Positions 52,301 to 60,805 of a stretch of 64,000 bases of DNA are shown piece after piece. Source of the stretch: Flaviramulus basaltis. GTDB lineage: Bacteria; Bacteroidota; Bacteroidia; Flavobacteriales; Flavobacteriaceae. The first letter of the stretch is position 1, and the number at the start of each line of letters is the position of its first letter. Under the pieces are notes generated by a model. It had not been told where the DNA came from. It saw only the letters and a program-made list of their open reading frames with translations, and made no database searches. A program made the translations under genes and the position numbers. Where the stretch lies: the NCBI RefSeq assembly GCF_900114265.1, contig NZ_FPKV01000002.1, forward strand, positions 930,001-994,000, written 5' to 3'.

Positions 52301-55300
52301 TAAACTTTACTTGGATAATAACAAATGCAAATAGCCAATCTACAGTTCGTATAAATGCAGGCGGAGGTGTTTTAGTAGCAACAGATACAGGTGTAGATTG
52401 GGAAGCAAATGCATCGAGTGGAGCTATCACAGGTTCAGGTTATGCTGTTAACACTGGAAACATTTATAGCCATGGGACAATCAACATTACAAGAGACCCT
52501 TCTATTCCAGATTATATTGACAACCAAACATTCAATACTTTATTCACTACTGAAAGATCCGATTGGCAGAGTGCTCTACCAGAATTAGAGTTTACTTTTC
52601 CGTTAGATAATGCGGACTATCTCGTAAACCTGTACATGGGAAATATGTATGACGGTTCTGAAAATATTGGTGAAAGAATTTTCGATATTGCCATTGAGGG
52701 TTCTCCAGTGCAATCCAACCTTGACTTAGTTGCTCAATTTGGGCATCGAGTTGGTGGTATGCTTTCATTCCCTGTAACGCTAACAGATGGTGTCTTAAAT
52801 ATTGAATTTTTGCATGGAAGCATAGAAAATCCTTTAATAAATGCTATTGAAATTAGAACGCTGGTTCCAGAAAATGTAATTCTGGTGAATGCTATTGATG
52901 AACAAACAAATAATATTAATGATATCCTTGATGGTAGCTTAGTTGTCATAGCAAGTGGCGGAGACGGAAACCTGTCTTATACAGCTTCAGGATTGCCTCC
53001 AGGAGTAAGCATAGAATCTACCAATGGTCAAATAGGGGGTACCATATCTTCTAGTGCAGATACTGATACCCCATACAATGTAACAATTACCATAGATGAT
53101 GAGGACAGTTTTTCCAACGATGCTATTACATTAAACTTTATATGGACAGTAATCAATCCTAACAATATAAACCCGATTAGTGTTGATTCTATTGCTAATC
53201 AATCAAATATTGCTGGTGATATATTAGACGGTAGTTTGGTTGTATCAGCCATTGGTGGAGACGGAGAACTTATCTATACAGCTGCAGGATTACCTCCAGG
53301 TCTAACCATTGACCCTATCGAGGGGTTTATTAGTGGAACCATAACTTCTAATGCAGATACTAATAGTCCATACAATGTAACGTTTACCATAGATGATGAG
53401 GATAGTTTTTCCGACGATGCTGTTGCTCTACGCTTTACATGGACAGTAATCAATCCTAATAATATAAATACGATTACTATTAATAATCCTATTACAGATC
53501 AATCAAATATTGCTGGTGATATATTAGATGGTAGTCTGGTAGCATCTGCCACTGGTGGAGACGGAGACCTATCTTATACAGCCACAGAATTACCTCCAGG
53601 CTTATCAATTAATCCTATCACAGGGGCTATTAGTGGAACCGTAATATCAGGTTCTGGACTAAGTAGTACTTACAACGTAATAATAACTGTAGACGATAGC
53701 GATGTCTATAGTGGTGATGTGGTCTTGCTAGACTTTACTTGGGTAATAACAAATGATATCCCTACAAATAGCCAATCTACAGTTCGTATAAATACAGGTG
53801 GAGGTGTTTTAGTAGCAACAGATACAGGTGTAGATTGGGAAGCAAATGCATCGAGTGGAGCTATCACAGGTTCAGGTTATGCTGTTAACACTGGTACTAT
53901 TTATGACCATAATTTAACCAATATTACAAGACACTCTTCTATTCCAGATTATATTGACAACCAAACATTCAATACTTTATTCACTACTGAAAGATCCGAT
54001 TTACAGAGTGCTCCAGAATTAGAGTTTACTTTTCCGTTAGATAATGCGGACTATCTTGTAAATCTGTACATGGGAAATATGTATGACGGTTCTGAAAATA
54101 TTGGTGAAAGAATTTTCGATATTGCCATTGAGGGTTCTCCAGTGCAATCCAACCTTGACTTAGTTGCTCAATTTGGGCATCGAGTTGGTGGTATGCTTTC
54201 ATTCCCTGTAACGCTAACAGATGGTGTCTTAAATATTGAATTTTTGCATGGAAGCATAGAAAATCCTTTAATAAATGCTATTGAAATTAGAACGCTGGTT
54301 CCAGAAAATGTAATTCTGGTGAATGCTATTGATGAACAAACAAATAATATTAATGATATACTTGATGGTAGCTTAGTTGTCATAGCAAGTGGCGGAGACG
54401 GAAACCTGTCTTATACAGCTTCAGGATTGCCTCTAGGAGTAAGCATAGAATCTACCAATGGTCAAATAGGGGGTACCATATCTTCTAGTGCAGATACTGA
54501 TACCCCATACAATGTAACAATTACCATAGATGATGAGGACAGTTTTTCCAACGATGCTATTACATTAAACTTTATATGGACAGTAATCAATCCTAACAAT
54601 ATAAACCCGATTAGTGTTGATTCTATTGCTAATCAATCAAATATTGCTGGTGATATATTAGACGGTAGTTTGGTTGTATCAGCCACTGGTGGAGACGGAG
54701 AACTTATCTATACAGCTGCAGGATTACCTCCAGGTCTAACCATTGACCCTATCGAGGGGTTTATTAGTGGAACCATAATATCAGGTTCTGGACTAAGTAA
54801 TACTTACAACGTAATAATAACTGTTGACGATAGTGATGCCTATAGTGATGATATAGTATCACTAAGCTTTACTTGGAATGTGATTAATATTAACAATGCT
54901 GTTTGGAATGATAAAAATGAAAATGAAAACTATACGGCTCGCCATGAATGCTCCTTTGTTCAAGCAGGAGATAAGTTTTATTTGATGGGAGGGCGTGAAA
55001 ATGCTCAAACCTTAGACGTTTATGATTATGAAAGTGATAGTTGGACAGCATTGGTTGATTCTGCTCCGGTAGAGTTTAATCATTATCAAGCTACAGAGTA
55101 CCAAGGACTCATTTGGGTAATAGGAGCTTTTAAAACAAATACTTTCCCAATTGAAGCGCCAGCAGATTTTATATGGTCATTTAACCCTGCTACAAAAAAA
55201 TGGATACAAGGGCCCGCAATACCAGATGGTAGAAAAAGAGGGTCTGCTGGTTTAGTAATTTATAAAGATAAATTCTATGTTTTAGCAGGAAATACTATTG

Positions 55301-58300
55301 GTCATAACGGTGGCTATGTAAATTGGTTTGATATGTTCGACCCTGCGACTGGAACTTGGACAGTATTGGATTCTGCCATTGGTGACCCTGCTCCAAAAGC
55401 TAGGGATCACTTCCATGCAATGGTAATTGGTGATAAACTATATGCTGCAGGTGGACGTTTGTCTGGAAATGCAGGCGGTTATTTTAAGCCTCTAATACCA
55501 GAAGTAGATGTATATGATTTTACTTCAGGAACATGGAGCACTCTTTCTGAAAACATACCGACCCCGCGAGCAGCTCCAGCAGTGGCTAATTTCAACGGTA
55601 AGTTAATAGTTATAGGAGGTGAAGTTGAAGAAGAATATGTTTATGGCTATCTTACTTCAAATGCCTTAAAGATTACTGAAGAATATGACCCTATCACAGG
55701 AACATGGAACAGATTGCCTGATATGAATTTTAACCGTCATGGAACCCAGGCAATTGTATCTGGAAATGGTGTTTATGTAATTGCAGGTTCTCCAAATAAA
55801 GGAGGTGGTAATCAAAAAAAATTAGAGTATTATGGAGTAGACTCCCCTGTGGGTAATCCCAGTGTTAATAGTATTATTTCAGCACCTAGTGAAGTTCCAG
55901 TTACAACCGATGGTAATAGTTTTGGATTAGATGTTACAGGAGGTAATATTGGAATACCAATACGCTCAATGAATATAACAGGTATCAAAGCCTCAGATTT
56001 TCAAATTAGTTTAGGGTTAATAGAGATTGGTTTAATCAAGGCTAATTCTACCCATAATATTAGTGTATTATATACAGGCACAACAGATAACGCTTCCGCA
56101 GATTTAGTGATAAATTATGGTTATAATAGTGTCTTAACAATAACTCTCAAATCCGATATAGGATCAACACCCGTTACCGGATTAAACTTGACACCTAGTG
56201 ACGTTGATATTGAAGTAGGTGCAACTTTACAGCTACTAGCAACTGTTGTTCCTTCCAATGCAGATGACACTTCCATTATTTGGAGTTCAAGTGATAATAC
56301 CATAGCTTCTGTTGACGATAACGGATTGATAACTGCTTTAAATCAAGGTCAAACAACCATTACCGCTGAAACGGTAGAAGGAAACTTTATTGATACTTCA
56401 AGTATTCAAGTACTAGAAAATAATCCACCAAATATTACAAATCCATTAACACAAAATAATATAGAAGGAGACGTAGTATCTTTACAAATAGTAGCGACTG
56501 ACGAGAGCAATAATCTTAGCTATAGTGCTACTGGACTACCTCCATTGTTGGAAATTGATCCGAATACAGGATTAATAACTGGCACTGTTTTATCAGGAAA
56601 TAATATTGGCCCATTTATAGAGGAAAATGGCTTAGTTATAATTGAAGCCGAGTCTGGTAATTTAGTTCCAACTTGGAGCGAGACCAATGCAGGAGGAGCA
56701 AATGGAATTATTGCTGGTTCTGACGATTTATACAATCAGAGTGGAGGCACCATACCATATCAAATAGTTATTTCAAACCCTGGAGTTTATCGTTTTAATT
56801 GGAGAAATCTCTATAGTGGCAGTAGCTCTACAGATGAAAATGATACGTGGCTTAAATTTGGTAACCATAGTGGTATATGGTTCTTTGGTTCCAAGGGTAA
56901 CACAACAGAAACATTAATAAGCACTCTTCAAGGAAGTCAGACTAACATTGTTTTCCCTAAAGGAAGTCAAAGAATATCTGCTCAGACAACACCTGAAGGA
57001 CCTGGTAGTAATGGATTTTTTAAGGTTTATAGATCTGGTGGAGCTTCAGAGGTATATGATTGGCAAGCTAGAGTCGATGATGGTAGTTTTCATGATGTTT
57101 ATGTATGGTTCGAAAACCCTGGCACGTATACCATGGAAATTTCGGAGCGTTCCAAAGGGCACGCCATTGATAAAATAGCACTATACAAAGTTGATGGTCT
57201 ATCCTATTCTAATAATCAACTTACCGCTGCAACTGAATCACAAAGAGGGTTTGTAGCAGGAGCATTGGAGGGTAGTCCATATAATGTTGAGGTAACTGTA
57301 ATGGATGACACTGTCGCTCAAGCTTCTTCATCTGTTCAATTTGATTGGAATATAAATGGTAATTCTCCACCAATTGCGGTTGCAACAGTATCATCCTTAG
57401 TTGGTGATGCACCTTTACAGGTAGGTTTCACTAGTAGTAATTCTACAGATGATATAGAGATAATTACTTATAACTGGGATTTTGGGGATGGCACTACTAA
57501 TTCATCCGAAATCAATCCATATCATACTTATACTAACCCTGGAATCTATAATGCAATTCTTACTGTAACAGATAGTGGTAACTTACAAGATTCTGAAACT
57601 ATAACAATAACTGTAAATGGTACACTTCAGAGCGGCGTAATAAGCCTCACCTTGGTAGATGCCGACCTAGATGTCGACTTATTTAATTTAGAGAACAACC
57701 ATCAAATTAATATAGCCATTACTCAGGGCAAGTTACTAAACTTTAGAGCAAACACAAACCCCGCTATGGTTGGTAGTGTAAAGCTTAATTTATCGGGACC
57801 TGTAAACGAATCCAGAACAGAAAATGGTGCGCCTTATGCTTTATTTGGTGATAACGGTGGAGGAAATTATCTTGGAAATCAACTCCCACTTGGTAATTAT
57901 ACTATAAGCGCAACAGCATATAGCGGTTCAGGACTTACTGGTAACATTCTTGGCTCATTAACAATACCGTTCTCTATTACAGATCTGGTTATCACCTATT
58001 ACACCATTAATTCAAGTGCAGGCACTGGAGGCAGTATTAGCCCTAATGGATTAACATCGATTGGACAAGGAACTAACCAGCTATACAATATTGTAGCAAA
58101 TGCAGGATTTGCCATATCCGATGTTCTAGTAGATGGTAACTCACAAGGTACTTTAAGTAATTTTACATTTTCCGATGTTACAGATAATCATACCATTAGT
58201 GCTAGTTTTACTCCAATACCGACCTTTGATATTGTTTCAAGTGCTAGTACAGGAGGTAGTATTAGCCCAGATGGAATAACATCCATTGAGGAAGGGTCGA

Positions 58301-59361
58301 ACCAGTTATACAACATTGTTGCGAATACAGGTTATGTTATATTAGATGTTATTGTAGATGATGAACCGCAAGGCGCTTTAAGCACTTTTACATTTTATGA
58401 TGTTACAAATAATCATACCATTAGTGCTAGTTTTACTGAGGTATCAACCTATGAGATTGTTTCAAGTGCAGGTACTGGAGGTGATATTAGCCCTTTAGGA
58501 GCCACATTGGTATCAGAAGGTGCTAGCCAGTCATACAATATTGTGGCTGATGCAGGATTTACTATATCAGATGTTCTAGTGGATGGTAACTCACAAGGTA
58601 CTTTAAATACTTTTACATTTTCCGATGTTAATGAAACACATACCATCAGTGCCTCTTTTGAAGAACAAGATGGAATTATAACTTTCACTCTAATCGATGC
58701 TATTTCAGATACAGATCTTTATGGACTAGTGGATGGAACACAAATTGCCAACAACTCTAGCGCTCTGTATAACATTAGAGCCTACACTAACCTCCCTGTT
58801 GGAAGTATAGGCTTTAGTTTAACGGGGCCTGTAAAGAAAAACCAAACAGAAAGTGTTGCACCTTATGCTCTCTTTGGTGACAATGGTAATGGAGATTATT
58901 ATGGAAACAAACTCCCTTTAGGTAATTATTCTTTGAGCGCAACAGCATATAGTGGTTCTGGACTTGCTGGTAACATCCTTGAAACCTCGACTATTCAATT
59001 TTCTGTTATAGTACCTGCAAATTTGGCTAAAAATACTGTATTGAATAAAGGAAACCTTCAAAATAATGAAACGCTAAGTACAGACAATTTGAGTCCCGAA
59101 GATTTTGACATTATTTTATTTCCGAATCCCGCATCCACTAATATATATATAAGAATATCAGATTCTAATTTAGTATTATCACATATTGATATGTATGATA
59201 TTAGTGGTCGATTAGTAAAAAAATATAATGCTTCACAATTAAAATCAGATAAAGGCCAATATAAGCTTGATGTTTCTGGCTTTAATGATGGTTTCTATTT
59301 TATTAATTTAAAATTCAACAATACTACTATATTAATTTACAAGCTCATAATTAAAAAATAA
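49309..59361 (+). CDS. Giant T9SS-secreted multidomain surface protein
   Basis: The product has 3350 residues. In order it shows a signal peptide (1-27, ending NYAQ); a glucose/sorbosone-dehydrogenase-like propeller (about 30-580; SLMYGPDGRLYVAEYKGLIK, SPGYRNSYDLVVTESGAVYA); thrombospondin-3-like Asp-rich calcium repeats (585-650); a lectin-like region (655-905); a He_PIG domain; malectin A (1009-1187); three He_PIG; malectin B (1488-1665); two He_PIG; a Kelch propeller (1864-2180); a choice-of-anchor-like domain and Big_2 (2288-2368); a He_PIG interrupted by a carbohydrate-binding-like module; PKD (2686-2770); an unnamed repeat; three InlB-like B repeats (2896-3117); the unnamed repeat again; and a type A T9SS sorting tail (from about 3268, LFPNPASTNIYIRIS to KLIIKK). 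It is exported through the outer membrane, probably to bind or process extracellular polysaccharide. Substrate is unknown. Confidence 0.88.
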   Translation: MKYLHHKRSFKLFIYLFFIFYTALNYAQTFISSNLNFNGVGSINQATSLMYGPDGRLYVAEYKGLIKIFTIERIEDETGKGKYVVTAMETLTSIQNIQNHNDDGSIDSSTFRETVGLTVTGTALNPVIYVTSSDYRIGGPGPEGDKGLDTNSGVITRLTKNGNSWDAVDIIRGLPRSEENHATNGLEFVNIQGTDYLIVCSGGITNGGSPSSSFNYTTEYALSAALLSINLNLLASIPIEIKNGRKVIYDIPTLDDPTRDNIDNIYDPNDEYYTGIDVNDPFGGNDGLNQAKIVTDGPVQIFSPGYRNSYDLVVTESGAVYATDNGANEGWGGLPKNQGLFDINGESLANNDYDSAEPGSSSLDPQGEKINNIDHLHLITNDIQNYSFGSFYGGHPNPTRANPQGAGLFTAPSTVGTAGAVFRTKTYNPNYNPEIDPPGLNYDLTSNASIALPADWPPVPLDQANPVEGDWRAPGIDDNAIITWPTNTNGIDEYTASNFGGSMKGNLLAGSNLGLLRRLEFNPEDGYTLTEDFSAGLSGNLLGVSCNSDSDIFPGTIWIGNFNQIITVLEPNDFINCILPDEFDYDANADNDHDGYSNQDEIDNETDLCNGASQPADFDKSSGGILTSDLNDTDDDADGILDVDDPFQLGNPNKDGSDAFILPVVNELFSDNPLLGGYLGLGMTGMMNNGVDANGNWLNWLDRRDDLNDPNPNDVLGGALGVLNMQMTSGTALAEPNNQEKAFQYGVQVDQNTGLFTVSGSIFDFSGSKQLYGTDTASKAPNSELGIFIGDGTQSNYIKFVATPQGLQVLQEINDVPQAPLNLLLDVNNRPNSSILFSFVINPGNGEINLEYSFDNGSAQSFATIIAQGSILTAIQQSTLDLAVGLIGTSNEDGVEVDGKWEVLNVTKAALNPISVNPLMDQSNLESNILNGSLGVEATGGDGSLSYTATNLPPGISINNLTGVFSGTISSNAANNSPYDVTIYVDDSDGDTGDVVAINFTWIITNANSQSTVRINAGGGVLVATDTGVDWEANASSGAITGSGYAVNTGNIYSHGTINITRDPSIPDYIDNQTFNTLFTTERSDWQSALPELEFTFPLDNADYLVNLYMGNMYDGSENIGERIFDIAIEGSPVQSNLDLVAQFGHRVGGMLSFPVTLTDGVLNIEFLHGSIENPLINAIEIRTLVPENVILVNAIDEQTNNINDILDGSLVVIASGGDGNLSYTASGLPPGVSIESTNGQIGGTISSSADTDTPYNVTITIDDEDSFSNDAITLNFIWTVINPNNINPISVDSIANQSNIAGDILDGSLVVSAIGGDGELIYTAAGLPPGLTIDPIEGFISGTITSNADTNSPYNVTFTIDDEDSFSDDAVALRFTWTVINPNNINTITINNPITDQSNIAGDILDGSLVASATGGDGDLSYTATELPPGLSINPITGAISGTVISGSGLSSTYNVIITVDDSDVYSGDVVLLDFTWVITNDIPTNSQSTVRINTGGGVLVATDTGVDWEANASSGAITGSGYAVNTGTIYDHNLTNITRHSSIPDYIDNQTFNTLFTTERSDLQSAPELEFTFPLDNADYLVNLYMGNMYDGSENIGERIFDIAIEGSPVQSNLDLVAQFGHRVGGMLSFPVTLTDGVLNIEFLHGSIENPLINAIEIRTLVPENVILVNAIDEQTNNINDILDGSLVVIASGGDGNLSYTASGLPLGVSIESTNGQIGGTISSSADTDTPYNVTITIDDEDSFSNDAITLNFIWTVINPNNINPISVDSIANQSNIAGDILDGSLVVSATGGDGELIYTAAGLPPGLTIDPIEGFISGTIISGSGLSNTYNVIITVDDSDAYSDDIVSLSFTWNVININNAVWNDKNENENYTARHECSFVQAGDKFYLMGGRENAQTLDVYDYESDSWTALVDSAPVEFNHYQATEYQGLIWVIGAFKTNTFPIEAPADFIWSFNPATKKWIQGPAIPDGRKRGSAGLVIYKDKFYVLAGNTIGHNGGYVNWFDMFDPATGTWTVLDSAIGDPAPKARDHFHAMVIGDKLYAAGGRLSGNAGGYFKPLIPEVDVYDFTSGTWSTLSENIPTPRAAPAVANFNGKLIVIGGEVEEEYVYGYLTSNALKITEEYDPITGTWNRLPDMNFNRHGTQAIVSGNGVYVIAGSPNKGGGNQKKLEYYGVDSPVGNPSVNSIISAPSEVPVTTDGNSFGLDVTGGNIGIPIRSMNITGIKASDFQISLGLIEIGLIKANSTHNISVLYTGTTDNASADLVINYGYNSVLTITLKSDIGSTPVTGLNLTPSDVDIEVGATLQLLATVVPSNADDTSIIWSSSDNTIASVDDNGLITALNQGQTTITAETVEGNFIDTSSIQVLENNPPNITNPLTQNNIEGDVVSLQIVATDESNNLSYSATGLPPLLEIDPNTGLITGTVLSGNNIGPFIEENGLVIIEAESGNLVPTWSETNAGGANGIIAGSDDLYNQSGGTIPYQIVISNPGVYRFNWRNLYSGSSSTDENDTWLKFGNHSGIWFFGSKGNTTETLISTLQGSQTNIVFPKGSQRISAQTTPEGPGSNGFFKVYRSGGASEVYDWQARVDDGSFHDVYVWFENPGTYTMEISERSKGHAIDKIALYKVDGLSYSNNQLTAATESQRGFVAGALEGSPYNVEVTVMDDTVAQASSSVQFDWNINGNSPPIAVATVSSLVGDAPLQVGFTSSNSTDDIEIITYNWDFGDGTTNSSEINPYHTYTNPGIYNAILTVTDSGNLQDSETITITVNGTLQSGVISLTLVDADLDVDLFNLENNHQINIAITQGKLLNFRANTNPAMVGSVKLNLSGPVNESRTENGAPYALFGDNGGGNYLGNQLPLGNYTISATAYSGSGLTGNILGSLTIPFSITDLVITYYTINSSAGTGGSISPNGLTSIGQGTNQLYNIVANAGFAISDVLVDGNSQGTLSNFTFSDVTDNHTISASFTPIPTFDIVSSASTGGSISPDGITSIEEGSNQLYNIVANTGYVILDVIVDDEPQGALSTFTFYDVTNNHTISASFTEVSTYEIVSSAGTGGDISPLGATLVSEGASQSYNIVADAGFTISDVLVDGNSQGTLNTFTFSDVNETHTISASFEEQDGIITFTLIDAISDTDLYGLVDGTQIANNSSALYNIRAYTNLPVGSIGFSLTGPVKKNQTESVAPYALFGDNGNGDYYGNKLPLGNYSLSATAYSGSGLAGNILETSTIQFSVIVPANLAKNTVLNKGNLQNNETLSTDNLSPEDFDIILFPNPASTNIYIRISDSNLVLSHIDMYDISGRLVKKYNASQLKSDKGQYKLDVSGFNDGFYFINLKFNNTTILIYKLIIKK
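52330..53343 (+). repeat. Internal duplication in the giant gene, unit A (malectin plus He_PIG)
   Basis: A stretch of about 1.0 kb is almost identical to 53767-54777 at DNA level, including silent positions; the offset is 1437 bp, then 1434 bp after a 3-bp deletion in unit B. It spans malectin A and the next He_PIG domains. The third He_PIG of this block (53470-53745) has its end preserved after unit B. Confidence 0.9.
53767..54777 (+). repeat. Internal duplication in the giant gene, unit B
   Basis: Near-identical partner of 52330-53343. After 54777 the sequence switches to that of the end of the third He_PIG of unit A (ATATCAGGTTCTGGACTAAG, also at 53644). One He_PIG module is therefore missing and the last one is a hybrid of He_PIG 2 and 3. 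Confidence 0.88.
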
Positions 59362-60024
59362 TCTTATGAGCAAGAATTAATAAAAAATTATAACTTTTTG
59401 GGATCAATTTTATAAAAGATATATGAAAAAACACCTTTATAAATTCACTATTTTTAAAAGTTTACTAAATATTTATTATTTGGTAAATTCTTTTATAGTT
59501 TTAAGTTTAGGTTCAAATGGACTAAGTACAACTTCATCAGTAATTTATTAAGAGTCGTAACATGGAATAATGGTTATAAATGATAAAATGTGGCTTATAG
59601 ATAATTTTCTTTATACAATTTACACTAAATAGCGAAGATGGCAGAAATTAGTCAACATTTTTCAATAATCTCTTGAGAAGTAAAACAAAAACCAAAAGTG
59701 CCTTTTAAATTACTATTGGTTTTTATTGTTTGTTAGCATACTTTTATAAAACACAAAGATGAAGGTGTGAAATTTATACTAGCATCATATTTTAAACTTC
59801 TCAGCATAATAATTCTACTTTTGAGTAAATGTAAACATCAAAATGAAAAATCTTCAATTTCCGCATCTTAGATAAGCATAAAATTCACTTACCTAGTTAT
59901 TAATTTTGGAGTTTTTTAATTAGTAATGTACGACTAAACTTATGTGAATCAACGATATTTTAAATAACAATCCTCCTTGCGACAAATCTAATCTAAACTT
60001 TACCCAACAACACTTTCATTTTTT
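59362..60024. other. Intergenic region after the giant gene
   Basis: 663 bp between convergent genes. A 42-codon frame at 59423-59551 (MKKHLYKFTIFKSLLNIYYL) has a signal-like start but no support as a gene and may be a remnant. A hairpin AAAAACCAA/TTGGTTTTT (59687-59695 and 59716-59724) with a T-rich right arm could be a weak terminator, although it lies 325 bp from the giant gene's stop. Nothing else was seen. Confidence 0.45.
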
Positions 60025-60762
60025 TTACCTTATAAATTCAAATAAACTAGGTTCTTTTTCCTTAAGTTTTATAATTGCCAATTTTGCAACTTCTGTTGCT
60101 CCTATTCTTGAAAGATGTGTGTCATCATGTTTACCTTCTGGGTAAAAAGAATTTTCTTTTGGTTCAAAATGAAGATGTAATTTTTTTGAACCTTCAACAC
60201 CATACTCTATCTCTAGCTGTTCTGTTAAAAATTGGAGGTCTATAAAAGGGATGTTATACTCTTGAGCTACTAATCTAACTTCTAAAGGATATTCGCCGTG
60301 TGTATCAACTAATGTTCCTTTTTCATTAAAATTTCTTCTTACAATTGATGAAAATAAAATAGGAATCGCTCCTTTTTCTCTTGTTTCTAAAACAAACTTA
60401 ATTAAGTTATGTCGATAGGCCGTATGTGGATTTGTATAACGTTTTGGATCTTTTATTTTTTGGTCATTATGTCCAAATTGGATAAAAACATAATCATCTT
60501 TTTTTAATGTTTTTAATATTGAGTCCCAACGACCTTCATTTATAAAACTTCTTGTACTTCTTCCGTTTACAGCTCTGTTATCAATAATTACATTATCATT
60601 AAAAAATTGAGGTAGAACTTGTCCCCAACCATGTTCTGGGTTTTTATCAGGATTCTTTTTGTTAGACATTGTAGAATCACCTATAGTATAAATTGTAGTT
60701 TGCTGAGAACTACAACTAAAACTAATTGATAGTATTAATAATAAAATCCACTTTATTTTCAT
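60025..60762 (-). CDS. Rhamnogalacturonan acetylesterase (SGNH hydrolase, CE12-like)
   Basis: The 245-residue protein has a lipoprotein signal (SISFSC, Cys about 17) and an SGNH esterase domain: block I IGDSTMS (nucleophile Ser), the oxyanion Gly in NGRSTRSF, block III FGHNDQK, and block V DDTHLSRIGA with the catalytic Asp and His. The pattern is that of CE12 rhamnogalacturonan acetylesterases, which deacetylate pectin. It is the third gene of a minus-strand run with the oxidoreductase (43-bp gap) and the PL10-CE8 gene, which supports a pectin role. Confidence 0.87.
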   Translation of the reverse strand: MKIKWILLLILSISFSCSSQQTTIYTIGDSTMSNKKNPDKNPEHGWGQVLPQFFNDNVIIDNRAVNGRSTRSFINEGRWDSILKTLKKDDYVFIQFGHNDQKIKDPKRYTNPHTAYRHNLIKFVLETREKGAIPILFSSIVRRNFNEKGTLVDTHGEYPLEVRLVAQEYNIPFIDLQFLTEQLEIEYGVEGSKKLHLHFEPKENSFYPEGKHDDTHLSRIGATEVAKLAIIKLKEKEPSLFEFIR

Positions 60763-60805
60763 TCACTTTAATTTTTCAAACACTATGCCTATTTACATTT
60801 TCAAC

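Noticed and set aside
52734-54383. Antisense open frames of about 70 codons that occur twice in the giant gene
   Set aside because: They are mirror frames of the duplicated malectin coding sequence, and their identity follows from the duplication.
57995-58660. Possible CRISPR-like or satellite array in the giant gene
   Set aside because: The three repeats are diverged coding copies of an InlB-like B domain of about 70 residues, not short identical repeats with spacers.
59423-59551. 42-codon frame with a signal-like N-terminus after the giant gene
   Set aside because: It is too short, shows no recognisable domain and is followed by stop-rich sequence; kept only as a remark on the gap.
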